Source of the DNA: Planktotalea sp.
Lineage (GTDB): Bacteria > Pseudomonadota > Alphaproteobacteria > Rhodobacterales > Rhodobacteraceae
DNA: 64,000 nucleotides
NCBI RefSeq assembly: GCF_018607995.1
Contig: NZ_JABBAL010000003.1
Location: 1-64,000 of the forward strand
Reading direction: 5' to 3'
Made by a program: the position numbers and the translations under genes. The notes under the pieces were generated by a model. It saw only the letters and a program-made list of their open reading frames with translations, did no database searches and was not told where the DNA came from. Positions 54,530 to 64,000 of this stretch are shown piece by piece. Each line of letters opens with the position of its first letter. The first letter of the stretch is position 1.

Positions 54530-54948
54530 TCGTCTTCTTCGTCTCGTTCGGTCGCGCGCTCGATATCCGCGCGCACATGCTCTTGCTCAAACAATCGGCG
54601 TGTCTCATCCATTTTATCAAATGTCTCATCAAGGCGGAAGCGCATGTCAGGGGAGTGTTTCAAAGCGAGCTTTTTGTTGATCAACTGGCGCAATTCGCCT
54701 TTGTTTTTGGCGAGCAATCCGATCACATCGTCTTTGCCTTCTCCCCCAAGCGGTAGTGCATAAACAGTGGCAACACGTAGATCAGGGGACACGCGCACCT
54801 CACCTATTGTCACAGACAAGCGGTTGAGATCAGCGTCATGCAAATCGCCACGTTGCAGGATTTCGGACAGACCACGACGGATCAATTCGCCAACCCGAAG
54901 TTGGCGCTGCGATGGGCCGGAGCCGCTGGAGTATGATTTCTTAGCCAT
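54526..54948 (-). CDS. rbfA: Ribosome-binding factor A
   Basis: Late 30S assembly and cold-shock factor, 140 aa. SQRQLRVGELIRRGLSEILQ, VTIGEVRVSPDLRVATVYALPL (read in parts), LRQLINKKLALKHSPDMRFRLDE (read in parts) and an acidic end (RDEEDE) fit RbfA. I chose the ATG at 54948. It is divergent from dapB and coupled to the DUF2233 gene by a 4-bp overlap. Confidence 0.94.
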   Translation of the reverse strand: MAKKSYSSGSGPSQRQLRVGELIRRGLSEILQRGDLHDADLNRLSVTIGEVRVSPDLRVATVYALPLGGEGKDDVIGLLAKNKGELRQLINKKLALKHSPDMRFRLDETFDKMDETRRLFEQEHVRADIERATERDEEDE

Positions 54949-55031
54949 GAGCATCACTTAAGCGCTCTTGCCGCCTTTGCCAAGCTGCTGTGCGCGGGTT
55001 AAGAAGGGGTAACGAGATAAGGAATATTGCG

Positions 55032-55841
55032 ATGACTGAAACGCCTGGAATTGTTGTGACTGGTGCCTCTGGCCGTATGGGGCAGATGTTGATCAAGACC
55101 ATTCAGGAAAGCGATGCCGCGCATCTTGTTGGCGCTTTGGAACGTCCCGGGCACGATTGGGTTGGTTGCGATGTTGGCGTTGCCATGGGGGGGGCTGAGG
55201 TTGGTTTGCAGGTCACCGATGACCCTTTGGAGGTGTTTGCCAAGGCACAAGCGGTTATTGATTTCACTTCTCCGGATGCGAGCGTCGCTTTTGCGAGCCT
55301 CGCCGCGCAAGCGCGCGCTGTTCATGTGATCGGTACAACGGGATTCGAGGATCATCACTTGGCTGCATTCACCGCTGCTGCACGGCACGCCACTATTGTG
55401 CGGGCGGGCAACATGAGTCTTGGGGTAAATTTGCTGACCCAGCTGACGAAAAAAGTCGCCGCTGCGCTTGATGAAGACTTCGACATCGAAGTGATCGAAG
55501 CGCATCACAATATGAAAATAGATGCGCCCTCTGGCACCGCACTCATGCTTGGTGAAGCCGCAGCCGAGGGGCGCGGTGTTGATCTCAAGGACGTGCGCGA
55601 CAGCGGGCGTGATGGCATCACCGGAGCGCGCAAGCGCGGCGACATTGGCTTCACTGCTATTCGAGGTGGTGATATTGTCGGCGAGCATGACGTGTTGTTC
55701 GCAGCTTCTGGCGAGCGGATTGTGATCCGCCACATGGCCACAGATCGGCGTGTTTTCTCACGCGGTGCGCTGAAAGCGGCGCTTTGGGGGCAAGGTAAGG
55801 CACCGGGCGAATATGATATGCTCGATGTGCTTGGTCTTTGA
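55032..55841 (+). CDS. dapB: 4-hydroxy-tetrahydrodipicolinate reductase
   Basis: Lysine and diaminopimelate pathway enzyme, 269 aa. The NAD(P) fold is [20 protein letters not shown], the middle [14 protein letters not shown], and the catalytic His-His-Lys block is [20 protein letters not shown] (near residue 155), followed by [18 protein letters not shown]. The start is the ATG at 55032; a 14-residue upstream extension has no homology. No ribosome site stands out (GGAATATTGCG). Confidence 0.95.
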   Translation: MTETPGIVVTGASGRMGQMLIKTIQESDAAHLVGALERPGHDWVGCDVGVAMGGAEVGLQVTDDPLEVFAKAQAVIDFTSPDASVAFASLAAQARAVHVIGTTGFEDHHLAAFTAAARHATIVRAGNMSLGVNLLTQLTKKVAAALDEDFDIEVIEAHHNMKIDAPSGTALMLGEAAAEGRGVDLKDVRDSGRDGITGARKRGDIGFTAIRGGDIVGEHDVLFAASGERIVIRHMATDRRVFSRGALKAALWGQGKAPGEYDMLDVLGL

Positions 55842-55954
55842 ATTTTCTTAAATTTGGCAAAAAGCCTAGCTAGATTAGCAGCGGCAACGCGTAGAAGTTT
55901 GATCCAGTCTGGCCGTCTTGGCGTATGGTTTGTAAATCGAAGGAGTTTTGTTTC

Positions 55955-56305
55955 ATGTTTAGACTCAGCGCACTTGCCATTGCTCTGGTTGCCACACCCG
56001 CGTTTGCAGCCAATTACACGAAGATCAATTACAAGACCGAGTTCGTGAAACTGGTGCAGGGCAAAATGCTCACACGCCCCTTGGTAAAGCTCCAAGTGTC
56101 TTCCGCAGGCAGCATCAAAGGTCGCGGCGCGATATGGGATGTGAATGGTCAATGGACTTGGCAAAACGGCTATTTCTGTCGCAACTTAAATTGGGGGGGC
56201 ATGGAGCTAGGTTATAATTGCCAAGAGGTTGGCTTGTCGAACGGCAAAGTCCGCTTCACGTCTGATGAGGGCACAGGTCAGTCCGCTGAGTTCAAGCTGC
56301 GCTAA
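55955..56305 (+). CDS. Small exported protein of unknown function
   Basis: Secreted protein of 116 aa with signal peptide MFRLSALAIALVATPAFA. The mature part is rich in Trp/Gly, with GRGAIWDVNGQWTWQNGYFC and GMELGYNCQEVGL, and has a pair of Cys that could form a disulfide. Similar small proteins occur next to dapB in related bacteria and are sometimes misnamed dihydrodipicolinate reductase. The function is unknown. AAGGAGTTTTGTTTC precedes the ATG. Confidence 0.8.
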   Translation: MFRLSALAIALVATPAFAANYTKINYKTEFVKLVQGKMLTRPLVKLQVSSAGSIKGRGAIWDVNGQWTWQNGYFCRNLNWGGMELGYNCQEVGLSNGKVRFTSDEGTGQSAEFKLR

Positions 56306-56309
56306 GCCG

Positions 56310-56489
56310 TTAGAAATCGACTGCGATTCCCTTTTTCTCCCAATCACCATAGCGCACGGGCTCAGGCCCATTGCGTCCACCGAGTTCCGGCGCGAGATCT
56401 AGCACTTTTGCGGTCTTGCGACGTTCCTCTGCTTCAGCCAAGGCGCGCTGGGCGGCGGGAGGCAGATCGTTGTTCTCTATGTCGGCCAT
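56310..56489 (-). CDS. SDHAF4-like (DUF1674) protein
   Basis: Small 59-aa protein whose C-terminus GPEPVRYGDWEKKGIAVDF matches the SDHAF4/DUF1674 tail; in eukaryotes SDHAF4 helps flavinated SdhA join SdhB. An Ala/Glu-rich helix precedes it. I chose the ATG at 56489 with AAAGGAGCGCTGAG upstream; the longer frame crosses the rsmB start and lacks homology. It is divergent from rsmB. Confidence 0.88.
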   Translation of the reverse strand: MADIENNDLPPAAQRALAEAEERRKTAKVLDLAPELGGRNGPEPVRYGDWEKKGIAVDF

Positions 56490-56569
56490 CTCAGCGCTCC
56501 TTTCCAAGGGGTCATCCCCTTGATATACGCCGCGAGACAGGGTCGGCAAGCAGTGCAAAGGCGATTTAA

Positions 56570-57841
56570 ATGGCAGATAACGGTGTAGCTGCGCGACGCG
56601 CAGCGGCAGGATTGCTGGAACAAGTGCTTGGTGAGGGCAAAATGCTGTCTGAAGCGCTGGGTGCCCCTTACATGCTGCGGCTTGCCTACGATGATCGTGC
56701 GCGCGCACAACGACTTGCGTCTGAAACGCTGCGCTCACTGGAACGCGTAGATCGTATCATGAAGCCGTTTTTGCGCAAGCCGCCGCCCCTTGCGGTTCAT
56801 AATGTCCTGCGGATCGCGACCTATGAGCTGTGCACAGGCGGTGCCGCGCATGGTGTTGTGAATGATGCAGTCAGCAGCGTGGGTGCCAACAAGCGCACTG
56901 AAAAGATGAAGGGCTTGACCAACGCAGTTTTGCGCAAAGTCGTCGACAAGGGTCCAGAGGAATGGGCGAAACTGCGGGTTCCGCGTTTGCCAAAATGGCT
57001 GCGCGCCCCGCTTTCGCAAGCATATGGCCATGAGAGCATCGGTGATATCGAGCGTATGCATTTCGCGGGTGCGCCGCTAGATTTGACGCCAAAGGTTGAT
57101 GCGCAGGCTCTTTCAGAGGCGGTTAATGGCGTGGTTTTGCCAACCGGATCAGTCCGCATCAAAGAAGCAGTGCAAGTGTCTGCTTTGACCGGTTATGACG
57201 CGGGCGATTGGTGGGTTCAGGACGCAGCGGCGGCCTTGCCTGTGCAAATTCTTAAACCACAAAGTGACGAAGCGATCATCGATCTGTGCTGTGCGCCCGG
57301 CGGTAAAACCATGCAACTTGCGGCAAGTGGGGCCAATGTTACGGCTGTTGATAGCTCTGATCGACGCATGCAGCGGGTGCGTGAAAATTTGGAGCGCGCA
57401 AAATTGTCCGCTGAGTTGGTTGTTGGTGACGCTTTGGAGACCAGCGGTCAATACGATGCAATCCTTCTTGATGCGCCCTGTTCCGCGACCGGTACGATCA
57501 GACGTCACCCAGATTTACCTTTGGTCAAGGACGGTTCGGAATTTGGGGAGCTGATCGAGCTGCAAGCGCAAATGCTTTCCCATGCGATCACGCTTCTGAA
57601 ACCCGGTGGACGCTTGGTTTTTTGCACATGTTCGCTTTTGCCGGATGAGGGCGAATGCCAAATCGAGGATCTTCTTGCGACACATCCAGAGCTGGAGATT
57701 GATCGCGAGGCCTTGAAGCGCGATGGGATCGAGGAGGCATGGATCACCGAAGAGGGTGGATTGCGACTGCGACCCGATTATTGGGCAGAGCAGGGCGGTA
57801 TGGACGGCTTCTATATCGCACTATTGCGCAAACCGCTTTGA
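56570..57841 (+). CDS. rsmB: 16S rRNA (cytosine-967-C5) methyltransferase RsmB
   Basis: NusB-like N-terminal domain (residues 1-150; ARRAAAGLLEQVLGEGKM, VLRIATYELCTGGAAHGVVN) fused to a SAM-dependent methyltransferase. The SAM region is DLCCAPGGKTMQLAASGANV. The catalytic cysteines are in LLDAPCSATGTIRRHPD and the TCSLLPDEGE block. The length of 423 aa is normal. Placed before the heparinase-like gene and purH in a plus-strand run. Confidence 0.93.
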   Translation: MADNGVAARRAAAGLLEQVLGEGKMLSEALGAPYMLRLAYDDRARAQRLASETLRSLERVDRIMKPFLRKPPPLAVHNVLRIATYELCTGGAAHGVVNDAVSSVGANKRTEKMKGLTNAVLRKVVDKGPEEWAKLRVPRLPKWLRAPLSQAYGHESIGDIERMHFAGAPLDLTPKVDAQALSEAVNGVVLPTGSVRIKEAVQVSALTGYDAGDWWVQDAAAALPVQILKPQSDEAIIDLCCAPGGKTMQLAASGANVTAVDSSDRRMQRVRENLERAKLSAELVVGDALETSGQYDAILLDAPCSATGTIRRHPDLPLVKDGSEFGELIELQAQMLSHAITLLKPGGRLVFCTCSLLPDEGECQIEDLLATHPELEIDREALKRDGIEEAWITEEGGLRLRPDYWAEQGGMDGFYIALLRKPL

Positions 57842-57928
57842 GCGATGATTTTCAGCGGTGACTCTTAGCTGCTCTCGCAATAAGGTGATATTAATCACCG
57901 CGCCACAAGAGCGCATAGGGCAGCGCAG

Positions 57929-59677
57929 ATGTCTAAAGGTAGCAAATGGTCCGTGCGGGCAACCCGTGCGATGCACCGCGTTCACGCGCGGCTTGTCACT
58001 CGTCAAACGGCGGCGACAAGATTTGTGTCGCAACCTGAACCACGCACTATTGGCAGCTTTGCAAAGGGTCGTCAGCTTTGTGCCGGAAACATCATGTTCG
58101 CGGGGCATCTAGTAGAAGCGCCCAAGACAAGCCTATGGAAAATTCCTGCTCCTGATGCAGCGTTTGCGCAAGATGCGCATGGCTTTAGTTGGCTTGATGA
58201 TTTGGCCGTGGTTGGTGATCTGGAGGCGCGTGAAGCTGCGCAAACTTGGGTTTGGGACTGGATCGTGACTTATGGTCGCGGCAAAGGACCAGGCTGGGTG
58301 CCCGGACTTACAGGGCGCCGTTTGATCCGCTGGATAAACCACGCGTCGTTTTTGTTGAGAGGGCAAGAGGCGAATGCGTCAGAGCAATTTTATCGCTCCC
58401 TCACGCAACAAACGAAATTTTTAGCGCGTCGTTTGCATAAAACCGAACCGGGGCTCGCACGGTTCGAGGCCTTGGCTGGGATGATCTATGCTGGTCTGTC
58501 TCTCAGCGGCATGGAGGCGCATGTAAATCCGGCAGTCAGAGCCTTGGCGCGCGCGTGCACTGATCAGATCGATGCGGAAGGCGGGATTCCTACGCGTAAC
58601 CCTGAAGAGCTGCTTGAGATCTTTACACTTATCACTTGGGCCGCAGTCAGCTTGCGCGAGGCGGGGATCATACCGCTGCAAGAACATCTTGATGCGATTG
58701 AACGCATCGCGCCAACCTTGCGGACATTGCGCCATGCCGATGGTAGCCTTGCGCGCTTTCATGGCGGTGGTCGTGGTGTGGATGGGCGCTTGGATCAAGC
58801 CCTTTCCAATTCTGAAGTGCGCCACACGGCACCAGACGGTTTGTCTATGGGATTTGCTCGCCTCTCAGGTGGGCGTACAAGCTTGATTGTGGATGCCAGC
58901 GTACCGCCGAAGGATGTCTCCTCGCACAATGCACATGCCTCAACTCTCGCGTTTGAGATGACGTCAGGGCGACGCCCTTTGATCGTGAATTGCGGGTCTG
59001 GCAAGGTTTTTGGTGAGGATTGGCGCAGCGCAGGACGTGCGACGCAGTCGCATTCTGTGCTTTCTATTGATGGCTACTCCAGCGTGCGTTTTGCAGCGCG
59101 CGGTAGCAAGAAACGGAAATTAGAGCTGCTGGTCGACTGTCCCAAGCATGTCCCCGTGCAAGTGAGTGACGCCCCGGATGGCGTCCGTTTGCAAGCGGGC
59201 CACGATGGATATGACAGCACACATGGTCTGACCCATGCGCGCACGTTGGAGTTGACCTTCAACGGGCGTGGTCTTGCGGGTGAGGATATGCTGCTTGCCA
59301 TGAAAGATGCTTCCAAGAAGCGCTTTGACAAGCGCATGGATGAGTTTAGCCTGCAAGGCGTTGCGTTCTCGATCCGCTTTCATCTGCACCCAGAGGTCGA
59401 TGTAGCGCTGGATATGGGGGACACGGCCGCGTTGATTGCACAAAAAAGTGGCGAACTTTGGGTGTTTCGCCATGATGACGTCGCAAATCTTAGCCTTGAG
59501 CCAAGCGTTTACCTTGAAAAAGGGCGACTTCAGCCGCGCGCGACAAAACAGATCGTTTTAACTGGGCGCGCAATGGACTATGCGACGCGTATTCGGTGGT
59601 CGCTTTCCAAAACGCAGGACACTGCGGTTGGTGTGCGCGATCTTGTACCGGATGATGAACCGCAATTTTTATCATAG
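57929..59677 (+). CDS. Heparinase II/III-family protein
   Basis: 582 aa. An (alpha/alpha) toroid occupies the first half (WVWDWIVTYGRGKGPGWVPG, LTGRRLIRWINHASFLLRG), and a beta-sandwich heparinase II/III domain the second (DVSSHNAHASTLAFEMTSGR, RATQSHSVLSIDGYSS). Family members cleave acidic polysaccharides, but the lack of a signal peptide and the steady position between rsmB and purH in related genomes suggest an envelope-linked or intracellular role. The substrate is unknown. It ends 12 bases before purH. Confidence 0.85.
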   Translation: MSKGSKWSVRATRAMHRVHARLVTRQTAATRFVSQPEPRTIGSFAKGRQLCAGNIMFAGHLVEAPKTSLWKIPAPDAAFAQDAHGFSWLDDLAVVGDLEAREAAQTWVWDWIVTYGRGKGPGWVPGLTGRRLIRWINHASFLLRGQEANASEQFYRSLTQQTKFLARRLHKTEPGLARFEALAGMIYAGLSLSGMEAHVNPAVRALARACTDQIDAEGGIPTRNPEELLEIFTLITWAAVSLREAGIIPLQEHLDAIERIAPTLRTLRHADGSLARFHGGGRGVDGRLDQALSNSEVRHTAPDGLSMGFARLSGGRTSLIVDASVPPKDVSSHNAHASTLAFEMTSGRRPLIVNCGSGKVFGEDWRSAGRATQSHSVLSIDGYSSVRFAARGSKKRKLELLVDCPKHVPVQVSDAPDGVRLQAGHDGYDSTHGLTHARTLELTFNGRGLAGEDMLLAMKDASKKRFDKRMDEFSLQGVAFSIRFHLHPEVDVALDMGDTAALIAQKSGELWVFRHDDVANLSLEPSVYLEKGRLQPRATKQIVLTGRAMDYATRIRWSLSKTQDTAVGVRDLVPDDEPQFLS

Positions 59678-59689
59678 GACGATGCCCTC

Positions 59690-61279
59690 ATGACTGACCT
59701 TTCTCCGATCCGCCGCGCTTTGCTTTCTGTGTCTGACAAAACAGGCTTGATCGAGCTGGGACAGGCTTTGTCAACTCGTGGAGTTGAACTTCTCTCGACT
59801 GGTGGAAGTGCCAAGGCGTTGCGTGATGCTGGCCTTGAAGTACGTGATGTTGCGGAAGTGACTGGTTATCCAGAGATGATGGATGGACGCGTGAAAACGC
59901 TGCACCCTGCGGTACATGGTGGCTTGCTGGCGCTGCGCGATAATGATGCGCATGTGGCCGCGATGGATGAGCATAACATTGGCGCGATCGATCTTCTGGT
60001 TGTTAATCTTTACCCGTTTGAAGAGACAGTGGCGAAAGGTGGCGACTACGAAGACTGTATCGAGAATATCGACATTGGTGGCCCTGCGATGATCCGTGCT
60101 GCTGCGAAGAACCACGCGTTTGTGAGCGTGGTTGTGGATGTTGAAGACTATGCTGGGTTGTTGTCTGAATTGGATGCGAACGACGGTCAAACGACCTATA
60201 CATTTCGCCAAAAGCTGGCACAAAGGGCTTACGCGCGCACGGGTGCGTATGATGCGGCTGTGTCGACTTGGATGGCGGACGCGCTGGGCGAGGTCGCTCC
60301 GCGCCGCCGAGCTTTTGCTGGAACGCTCTCGCAGACCCTTCGCTATGGAGAGAACCCACATCAAACAGCTGCGTTCTATACTGATGGAACAGAGCGCGCG
60401 GGCGTTGCGACGGCGAAACAGCACCAGGGCAAAGAGCTGAGCTACAATAACATCAACGACACGGATGCTGCTTTTGAATTGGTGGCGGAATTTGACCCTG
60501 CCGACGGAGCAGCCTGTGCTATTATCAAACATGCGAATCCCTGTGGCGTCGCTTTGGGTGGATCGCTGATTGAGGCGTACAAAAGTGCGTTTGATTGCGA
60601 CCGCACTTCTGCGTTTGGTGGAATTGTCGCCCTAAATCAGCCGCTTGATGAGGAAACGGCGAACGAGATTGTCGGTACCTTTACCGAAGTCGTCATCGCG
60701 CCGGGCGCTTCCGATGCCGCGCGTGCTGTGTTTGCGAGCAAGAAGAACCTTCGCTTGCTGACCACTGATGGTCTACCTGACAATCGCGCTGGTGGTCTGA
60801 CCTATCGCCAAGTCGCAGGTGGGATGTTGGTTCAAGACAAAGACGTTGGGTTTGTCGGTAAGGATGATCTGAAAGTGGTGACCAAGCTTGCCCCGACTGA
60901 TGAACAAATGCGTGATTTACTGTTTGCTTGGAAGGTTGGAAAACACGTGAAATCGAACGCGATTGTCTATGTAAAAGACGGCGCAACTGTTGGTGTTGGC
61001 GCGGGTCAGATGAACCGTCTTGATAGCGCGTTGATCGCCGCGAAAAAGGCAGAACGTATGACAGAGGTACTTGGACTTGAGTTGCCGTTGAGCGTTGGAT
61101 CTGCTGTCGCATCTGACGCGTTCTTCCCGTTTGCGGATGGTTTGATGGAAGCGGCTGCTGCGGGTGCCTCGTGCGTTATACAACCGGGAGGGTCTATGCG
61201 CGATGATGAAGTGATTGCAGCAGCTGATGAAGCTGGGCTGGCCATGGTGTTTACGGGTATGCGCCATTTCCGCCATTAA
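59690..61279 (+). CDS. purH: Bifunctional AICAR transformylase/IMP cyclohydrolase
   Basis: Last two steps to IMP, 529 aa. The N-terminal cyclohydrolase is [54 protein letters not shown] (the conserved KTLHP). The transformylase half has [29 protein letters not shown] with the catalytic Lys-His, [13 protein letters not shown] and the end [18 protein letters not shown]. Complete and uninterrupted. Confidence 0.97.
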   Translation: MTDLSPIRRALLSVSDKTGLIELGQALSTRGVELLSTGGSAKALRDAGLEVRDVAEVTGYPEMMDGRVKTLHPAVHGGLLALRDNDAHVAAMDEHNIGAIDLLVVNLYPFEETVAKGGDYEDCIENIDIGGPAMIRAAAKNHAFVSVVVDVEDYAGLLSELDANDGQTTYTFRQKLAQRAYARTGAYDAAVSTWMADALGEVAPRRRAFAGTLSQTLRYGENPHQTAAFYTDGTERAGVATAKQHQGKELSYNNINDTDAAFELVAEFDPADGAACAIIKHANPCGVALGGSLIEAYKSAFDCDRTSAFGGIVALNQPLDEETANEIVGTFTEVVIAPGASDAARAVFASKKNLRLLTTDGLPDNRAGGLTYRQVAGGMLVQDKDVGFVGKDDLKVVTKLAPTDEQMRDLLFAWKVGKHVKSNAIVYVKDGATVGVGAGQMNRLDSALIAAKKAERMTEVLGLELPLSVGSAVASDAFFPFADGLMEAAAAGASCVIQPGGSMRDDEVIAAADEAGLAMVFTGMRHFRH

Positions 61280-61301
61280 GAAACGTTAAAGGAGGACGCA
61301 A

Positions 61302-61775
61302 ATGCGTCTGGTGTTTTGGGCAGGATTTTGGGTATTTCTCGCGGATCAAGCGAGCAAATATCTCGTGGTTCATTGGATGAACCTGCGCGAAGAAGTCAGC
61401 ATTGACGTGTTGCCTCCTGTGCTTAATTTGCGCATGGCGTGGAATTACGGCATAAACTTCGGGTTCTTTTCGGGTGACAGTGATTCAACGCGTTGGATCC
61501 TGATAGGCATTGCAATCATCATCATTGCTTTTGTGCTTTATTGTTTGCGTAAGGAAGAATTCGGCAAGATCGGCTTGATCAGCGCCGGCATTTTGATCGG
61601 TGGTGCGCTGGGAAATATTATTGACCGTATTCTCTACGGTGCCGTCGCTGACTTTCTCAACATGAGCTGCTGTGGCTTCACAAACCCGTTCTCTTTTAAC
61701 ATCGCCGATATCGCGATCTTTGCGGGTGCGTTTGGCATGGTACTTTTTGCGGGCGACACTAAGGAAGAGGCTTAA
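61302..61775 (+). CDS. lspA: Lipoprotein signal peptidase
   Basis: Inner-membrane aspartic protease that cleaves prolipoproteins, 157 aa with four helices. The two catalytic Asp lie in GNIIDRILYGAVADFLN (about residue 115) and FNIADIAIFAG (about 130). WNYGINFGFFSGD and LIGGALGNIIDR are conserved. TAAAGGAGGACG precedes the ATG. It sits between purH and the DUF3035 lipoprotein gene, an order common in roseobacters. Confidence 0.94.
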   Translation: MRLVFWAGFWVFLADQASKYLVVHWMNLREEVSIDVLPPVLNLRMAWNYGINFGFFSGDSDSTRWILIGIAIIIIAFVLYCLRKEEFGKIGLISAGILIGGALGNIIDRILYGAVADFLNMSCCGFTNPFSFNIADIAIFAGAFGMVLFAGDTKEEA

Positions 61776-61874
61776 CCCCATACAATCGGCGCAGTTTCGC
61801 GGGCATTGAAAAAGCCTAGGTGACGCCGCTGATTCTATAGGTTAAAAGCACTGATAACGGAGCGGAGTTTAACC

Positions 61875-62384
61875 ATGCGACCGGCGAGCAGTTTGATCCT
61901 TATCTTGGCCCTGAGCCTTTCAGCGTGTGGCGATACGACCCTGCGCGACTTGAACGATCCCGCAGCGGGACCGGAAGAGTTTGATATTATTCCAAATAAG
62001 TCTTTGGAAACACCTGACAATTATACCGCATTGCCAGTACCAACACCTGATCAGGCAAATCTTGCGGATGCCACACCGAAGAAAGACGCGGTCGCAGCGC
62101 TTGGCGGTCGTCCCTCTTTATTGGACGCACAAGGCCCCGCGCGCACCGATGCGGCTTTGATCGCGAGTGCTTCGCGCTTCGGGGTGCCCGCCGGTATTCG
62201 TGAACTAACTGCTGTGGAAGATGCAGAATTTCGCAAGCGTCGTGGTCGTTTCTCCAACATTCGCCTGTTTAAAACGGATCGTTATGGTAGCGTATACAAG
62301 CGTCAAACATTGGATGCTCAGAAAACCGTCGAGATGTATCGTCGAGTTGGACGAAAGACACCGACTGCGCCTCCCGCGAATTAA
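61875..62384 (+). CDS. DUF3035 lipoprotein
   Basis: Predicted lipoprotein of 169 aa. The lipobox ends at Cys18 (LALSLSAC), followed by a conserved DPAAGPEEFDIIPNKSLETP block and a Pro-rich stretch (LPVPTPDQANLAD). The C-terminus has a basic RRRxGRFSNIRLF-like piece, then a disordered tail. The function is unknown; it may act in the outer membrane since its gene follows lspA and precedes the two M16 peptidases. Confidence 0.86.
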   Translation: MRPASSLILILALSLSACGDTTLRDLNDPAAGPEEFDIIPNKSLETPDNYTALPVPTPDQANLADATPKKDAVAALGGRPSLLDAQGPARTDAALIASASRFGVPAGIRELTAVEDAEFRKRRGRFSNIRLFKTDRYGSVYKRQTLDAQKTVEMYRRVGRKTPTAPPAN

Positions 62385-62472
62385 AGTTCTCTCACGAAGC
62401 TGTCAGTACGCTTGAAACATCGCCCGCGGCACGTAGGTTGAGACAAAGACAGACCCAGCGTGAGGAAATACA

Positions 62473-63831
62473 ATGCGTTTTGGACTACGTTTGGCAGTGC
62501 CCGTGCTGGCGCTGTTTTCCGCCCCTTTGAGCGCGTTTGCAGAAACGGTGCGCTGGGATGATCAGGTCAGCACGTTCAATTTGGACAATGGTATGGAAGT
62601 CGTCGTGATCGAAGATCACCGCGCCCCCGTCGTTGTGCACATGATGTGGTATCGCGCTGGATCTGCGGATGAAAAACCGGGTGTTTCCGGCGTCGCGCAT
62701 TTTCTGGAACATCTGCTTTTCAAAGCCACGGACACTATGGAAGCAGGCGAGTTTTCCAGAACAGTCGCCGTGAATGGCGGCTCTGACAATGCGTTTACGT
62801 CATATGATTACACGGCCTACTTTCAGCGCGTAGCCTCGGATCGTCTTGAACTGATGATGAAGATGGAAGCGGATCGTATGGTCAATCTGCGCCTCACGGA
62901 AGCGGATATTCTGACGGAACGTGAAGTGATCATCGAAGAACGCAACCAGCGCACTGAGAATGATCCCGGTGCGTTGTTTGGTGAACAAGCGAATGCCGCG
63001 CTTTACATGAACCACCGCTACGGTGTGCCGATCATTGGATGGCGTCACGAAATGGAAACGTTGGAGCTGGAAGATACACTTGAGTATTATGAGCAGTTTT
63101 ATGCGCCCAACAATACAATTCTGATTGTTGCTGGTGATGTCACACCAGAGGAAGTTAAAGAGCTGTCCGAGCGTCATTACGGACCGCTTGCTGCAAACCC
63201 AGATTTGGAGTCACGCGTACGCCCGCAAGAGCCTTTGCACAATGCAGAGCGTCGCATTTTATTTGAAGACCCACGCGTCGCGCAACCCTATGTGCGTCGC
63301 TCCTACCTCGCGCCTGCACGCGACAGTGAGGATCAAAAAACTGCCGCAGCTTTGATGCTGGGGGCCAATCTCTTGGGGGATGGTCAGACATCTTTCATGT
63401 CGCAAAAACTCCAGTTCGAAGAGAAAATCGCCGTGTTTGCCAGCGCATTCTATCGCGGCACTTCTTTGGATGATGCGAGTTTCACAACTGTTATCGTGCC
63501 TGTTGAAGGTGTCAGTCTCAACGATGCAGAGGCGGCGATGGACCGCGTGATTGCTGAGTTCATGGAGGTGCCAATCGATCTGGATCACCTAAACCGAATT
63601 AAACGCGCGATGCGCGCAAGCGAAGTTTACGCGAAAGACAATGTGCAGGGTTTGGCTAATCGTTTTGGGCGTGCTTTGACTTCGGGTTTGACAGTGAAAG
63701 ACATTCTTGTGTGGCCAGACGTAGTCGAAGGCATCACAGAGGATAATATCAAAACGGCCATGCGAGACGTGTTGAATAAGAAATCATCAGTGACAGGATG
63801 GCTCACATCTGGTGCGGAGGCAGTGCAATGA
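62473..63831 (+). CDS. M16-family zinc peptidase (catalytic HXXEH subunit)
   Basis: Exported pitrilysin-like peptidase of 452 aa. The signal peptide (residues 1-23) ends ALFSAPLSAFA. The inverted zinc motif HXXEH is HFLEH at residues 76-80, with the third ligand Glu in REVIIEERNQR. FSRTVAVNGGSDNAFTSYDYTAYF (read in parts) and VEGVSLNDAEAAMDRVI are typical. It overlaps the next M16 gene by 4 bp; the pair forms the usual catalytic plus non-catalytic dimer. Confidence 0.92.
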   Translation: MRFGLRLAVPVLALFSAPLSAFAETVRWDDQVSTFNLDNGMEVVVIEDHRAPVVVHMMWYRAGSADEKPGVSGVAHFLEHLLFKATDTMEAGEFSRTVAVNGGSDNAFTSYDYTAYFQRVASDRLELMMKMEADRMVNLRLTEADILTEREVIIEERNQRTENDPGALFGEQANAALYMNHRYGVPIIGWRHEMETLELEDTLEYYEQFYAPNNTILIVAGDVTPEEVKELSERHYGPLAANPDLESRVRPQEPLHNAERRILFEDPRVAQPYVRRSYLAPARDSEDQKTAAALMLGANLLGDGQTSFMSQKLQFEEKIAVFASAFYRGTSLDDASFTTVIVPVEGVSLNDAEAAMDRVIAEFMEVPIDLDHLNRIKRAMRASEVYAKDNVQGLANRFGRALTSGLTVKDILVWPDVVEGITEDNIKTAMRDVLNKKSSVTGWLTSGAEAVQ

Positions 63832-64000
63832 AACAATTTTTCTATAGCTTAGTTACAGTAGTGACGATCATTGCCGCGCCGCTTCGTGCGGATATTGATG
63901 TCCAAGAAGTGACCTCGCCACTGGGTTTCAAAGCGTGGCTTGTTGAGGATCACACGATACCTTTCATGTCTTTGCGCCTTGGTTTCAAAGGTGGTGCATC
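63828..64000 (+). CDS. Second M16-family protein, cut by the window edge
   Basis: Only the first 57 codons are inside the window. After a signal peptide (LVTVVTIIAAPLRAD) comes VTSPLGFKAWLVEDHTIPF, then MSLRLGFKGGA, as in the second, usually non-catalytic, partner of the preceding M16 gene. The ATG overlaps the stop of that gene (ATGA), implying coupled translation of the heterodimer. The zinc motif region lies beyond the window. Confidence 0.85.
   Translation, partial: MKQFFYSLVTVVTIIAAPLRADIDVQEVTSPLGFKAWLVEDHTIPFMSLRLGFKGGA

Overview
The window is chromosomal DNA of a marine alphaproteobacterium, most likely Rhodobacterales/Roseobacter group with moderate GC. Pointers are the 5S rRNA 3' end, the leuS-lptE-holA order with a DUF3576 lipoprotein gene upstream, a CenR-type response regulator, NsrR, the lspA-DUF3035-M16-M16 run and the rbfA-truB-rpsO-pnp order. 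Family assignments rest on reading the translated sequences; no database search was run.

Layout. 1-2.7 kb: end of an rRNA operon, an MscS channel and a flavoprotein. 2.7-9.1 kb (minus strand): DUF3576, leuS, lptE, holA and a GST, with a wrecked glycosyltransferase gene between leuS and DUF3576. 9.4-14.4 kb: porin, integrase relic, PLP-binding protein, L,D-transpeptidase, ribA and a cenR-like regulator. 14.4-14.9 kb: a perfect FNR box followed by a short predicted sRNA with a strong terminator, then a soxR 3' remnant. 14.9-30 kb: housekeeping genes (xthA, CnoX-like, Trm112, ubiH-type, amidase, dapC-like aminotransferase, ftsK, lolA, SLT, AEC transporter, hspQ, ggt). 30-31.4 kb: broken RsbW/RsbV pair and a free-Met-(R)-SO reductase. 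31.4-39 kb: an XRE-cupin regulator with a palindromic operator, a LysE exporter, two ~815-aa dimethylglycine/sarcosine dehydrogenase-type enzymes, a homocysteine methyltransferase and an unknown membrane protein. Together these look like a glycine betaine to glycine demethylation operon. 39-46.6 kb: RarD, RluA, a collapsed DGPF/ECF42 sigma locus, ALDH, 1-Cys peroxiredoxin, a frameshifted outer-membrane protein and AqpZ. 46.6-55 kb: pnp, rpsO, truB and rbfA, interleaved with an NsrR/truncated-hemoglobin locus, an RTX protein and several DUFs. 55-64 kb: dapB, SDHAF4, rsmB, heparinase-like, purH, lspA, DUF3035 and two M16 peptidases (the last is cut by the window edge).

The most striking theme is decay of sensing and stress circuits. 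The glycosyltransferase, integrase, soxR, rsbW, rsbV, DGPF and ECF42 sigma, a surface beta-barrel and a truncated hemoglobin all carry stops, frameshifts or deletions, while neighbouring metabolic genes are intact. The best candidates for undescribed biology are the FNR-box sRNA (about 14425-14504), the betaine operon with its unknown four- to five-helix membrane protein, and the NsrR divergon with a tandem operator-like repeat.
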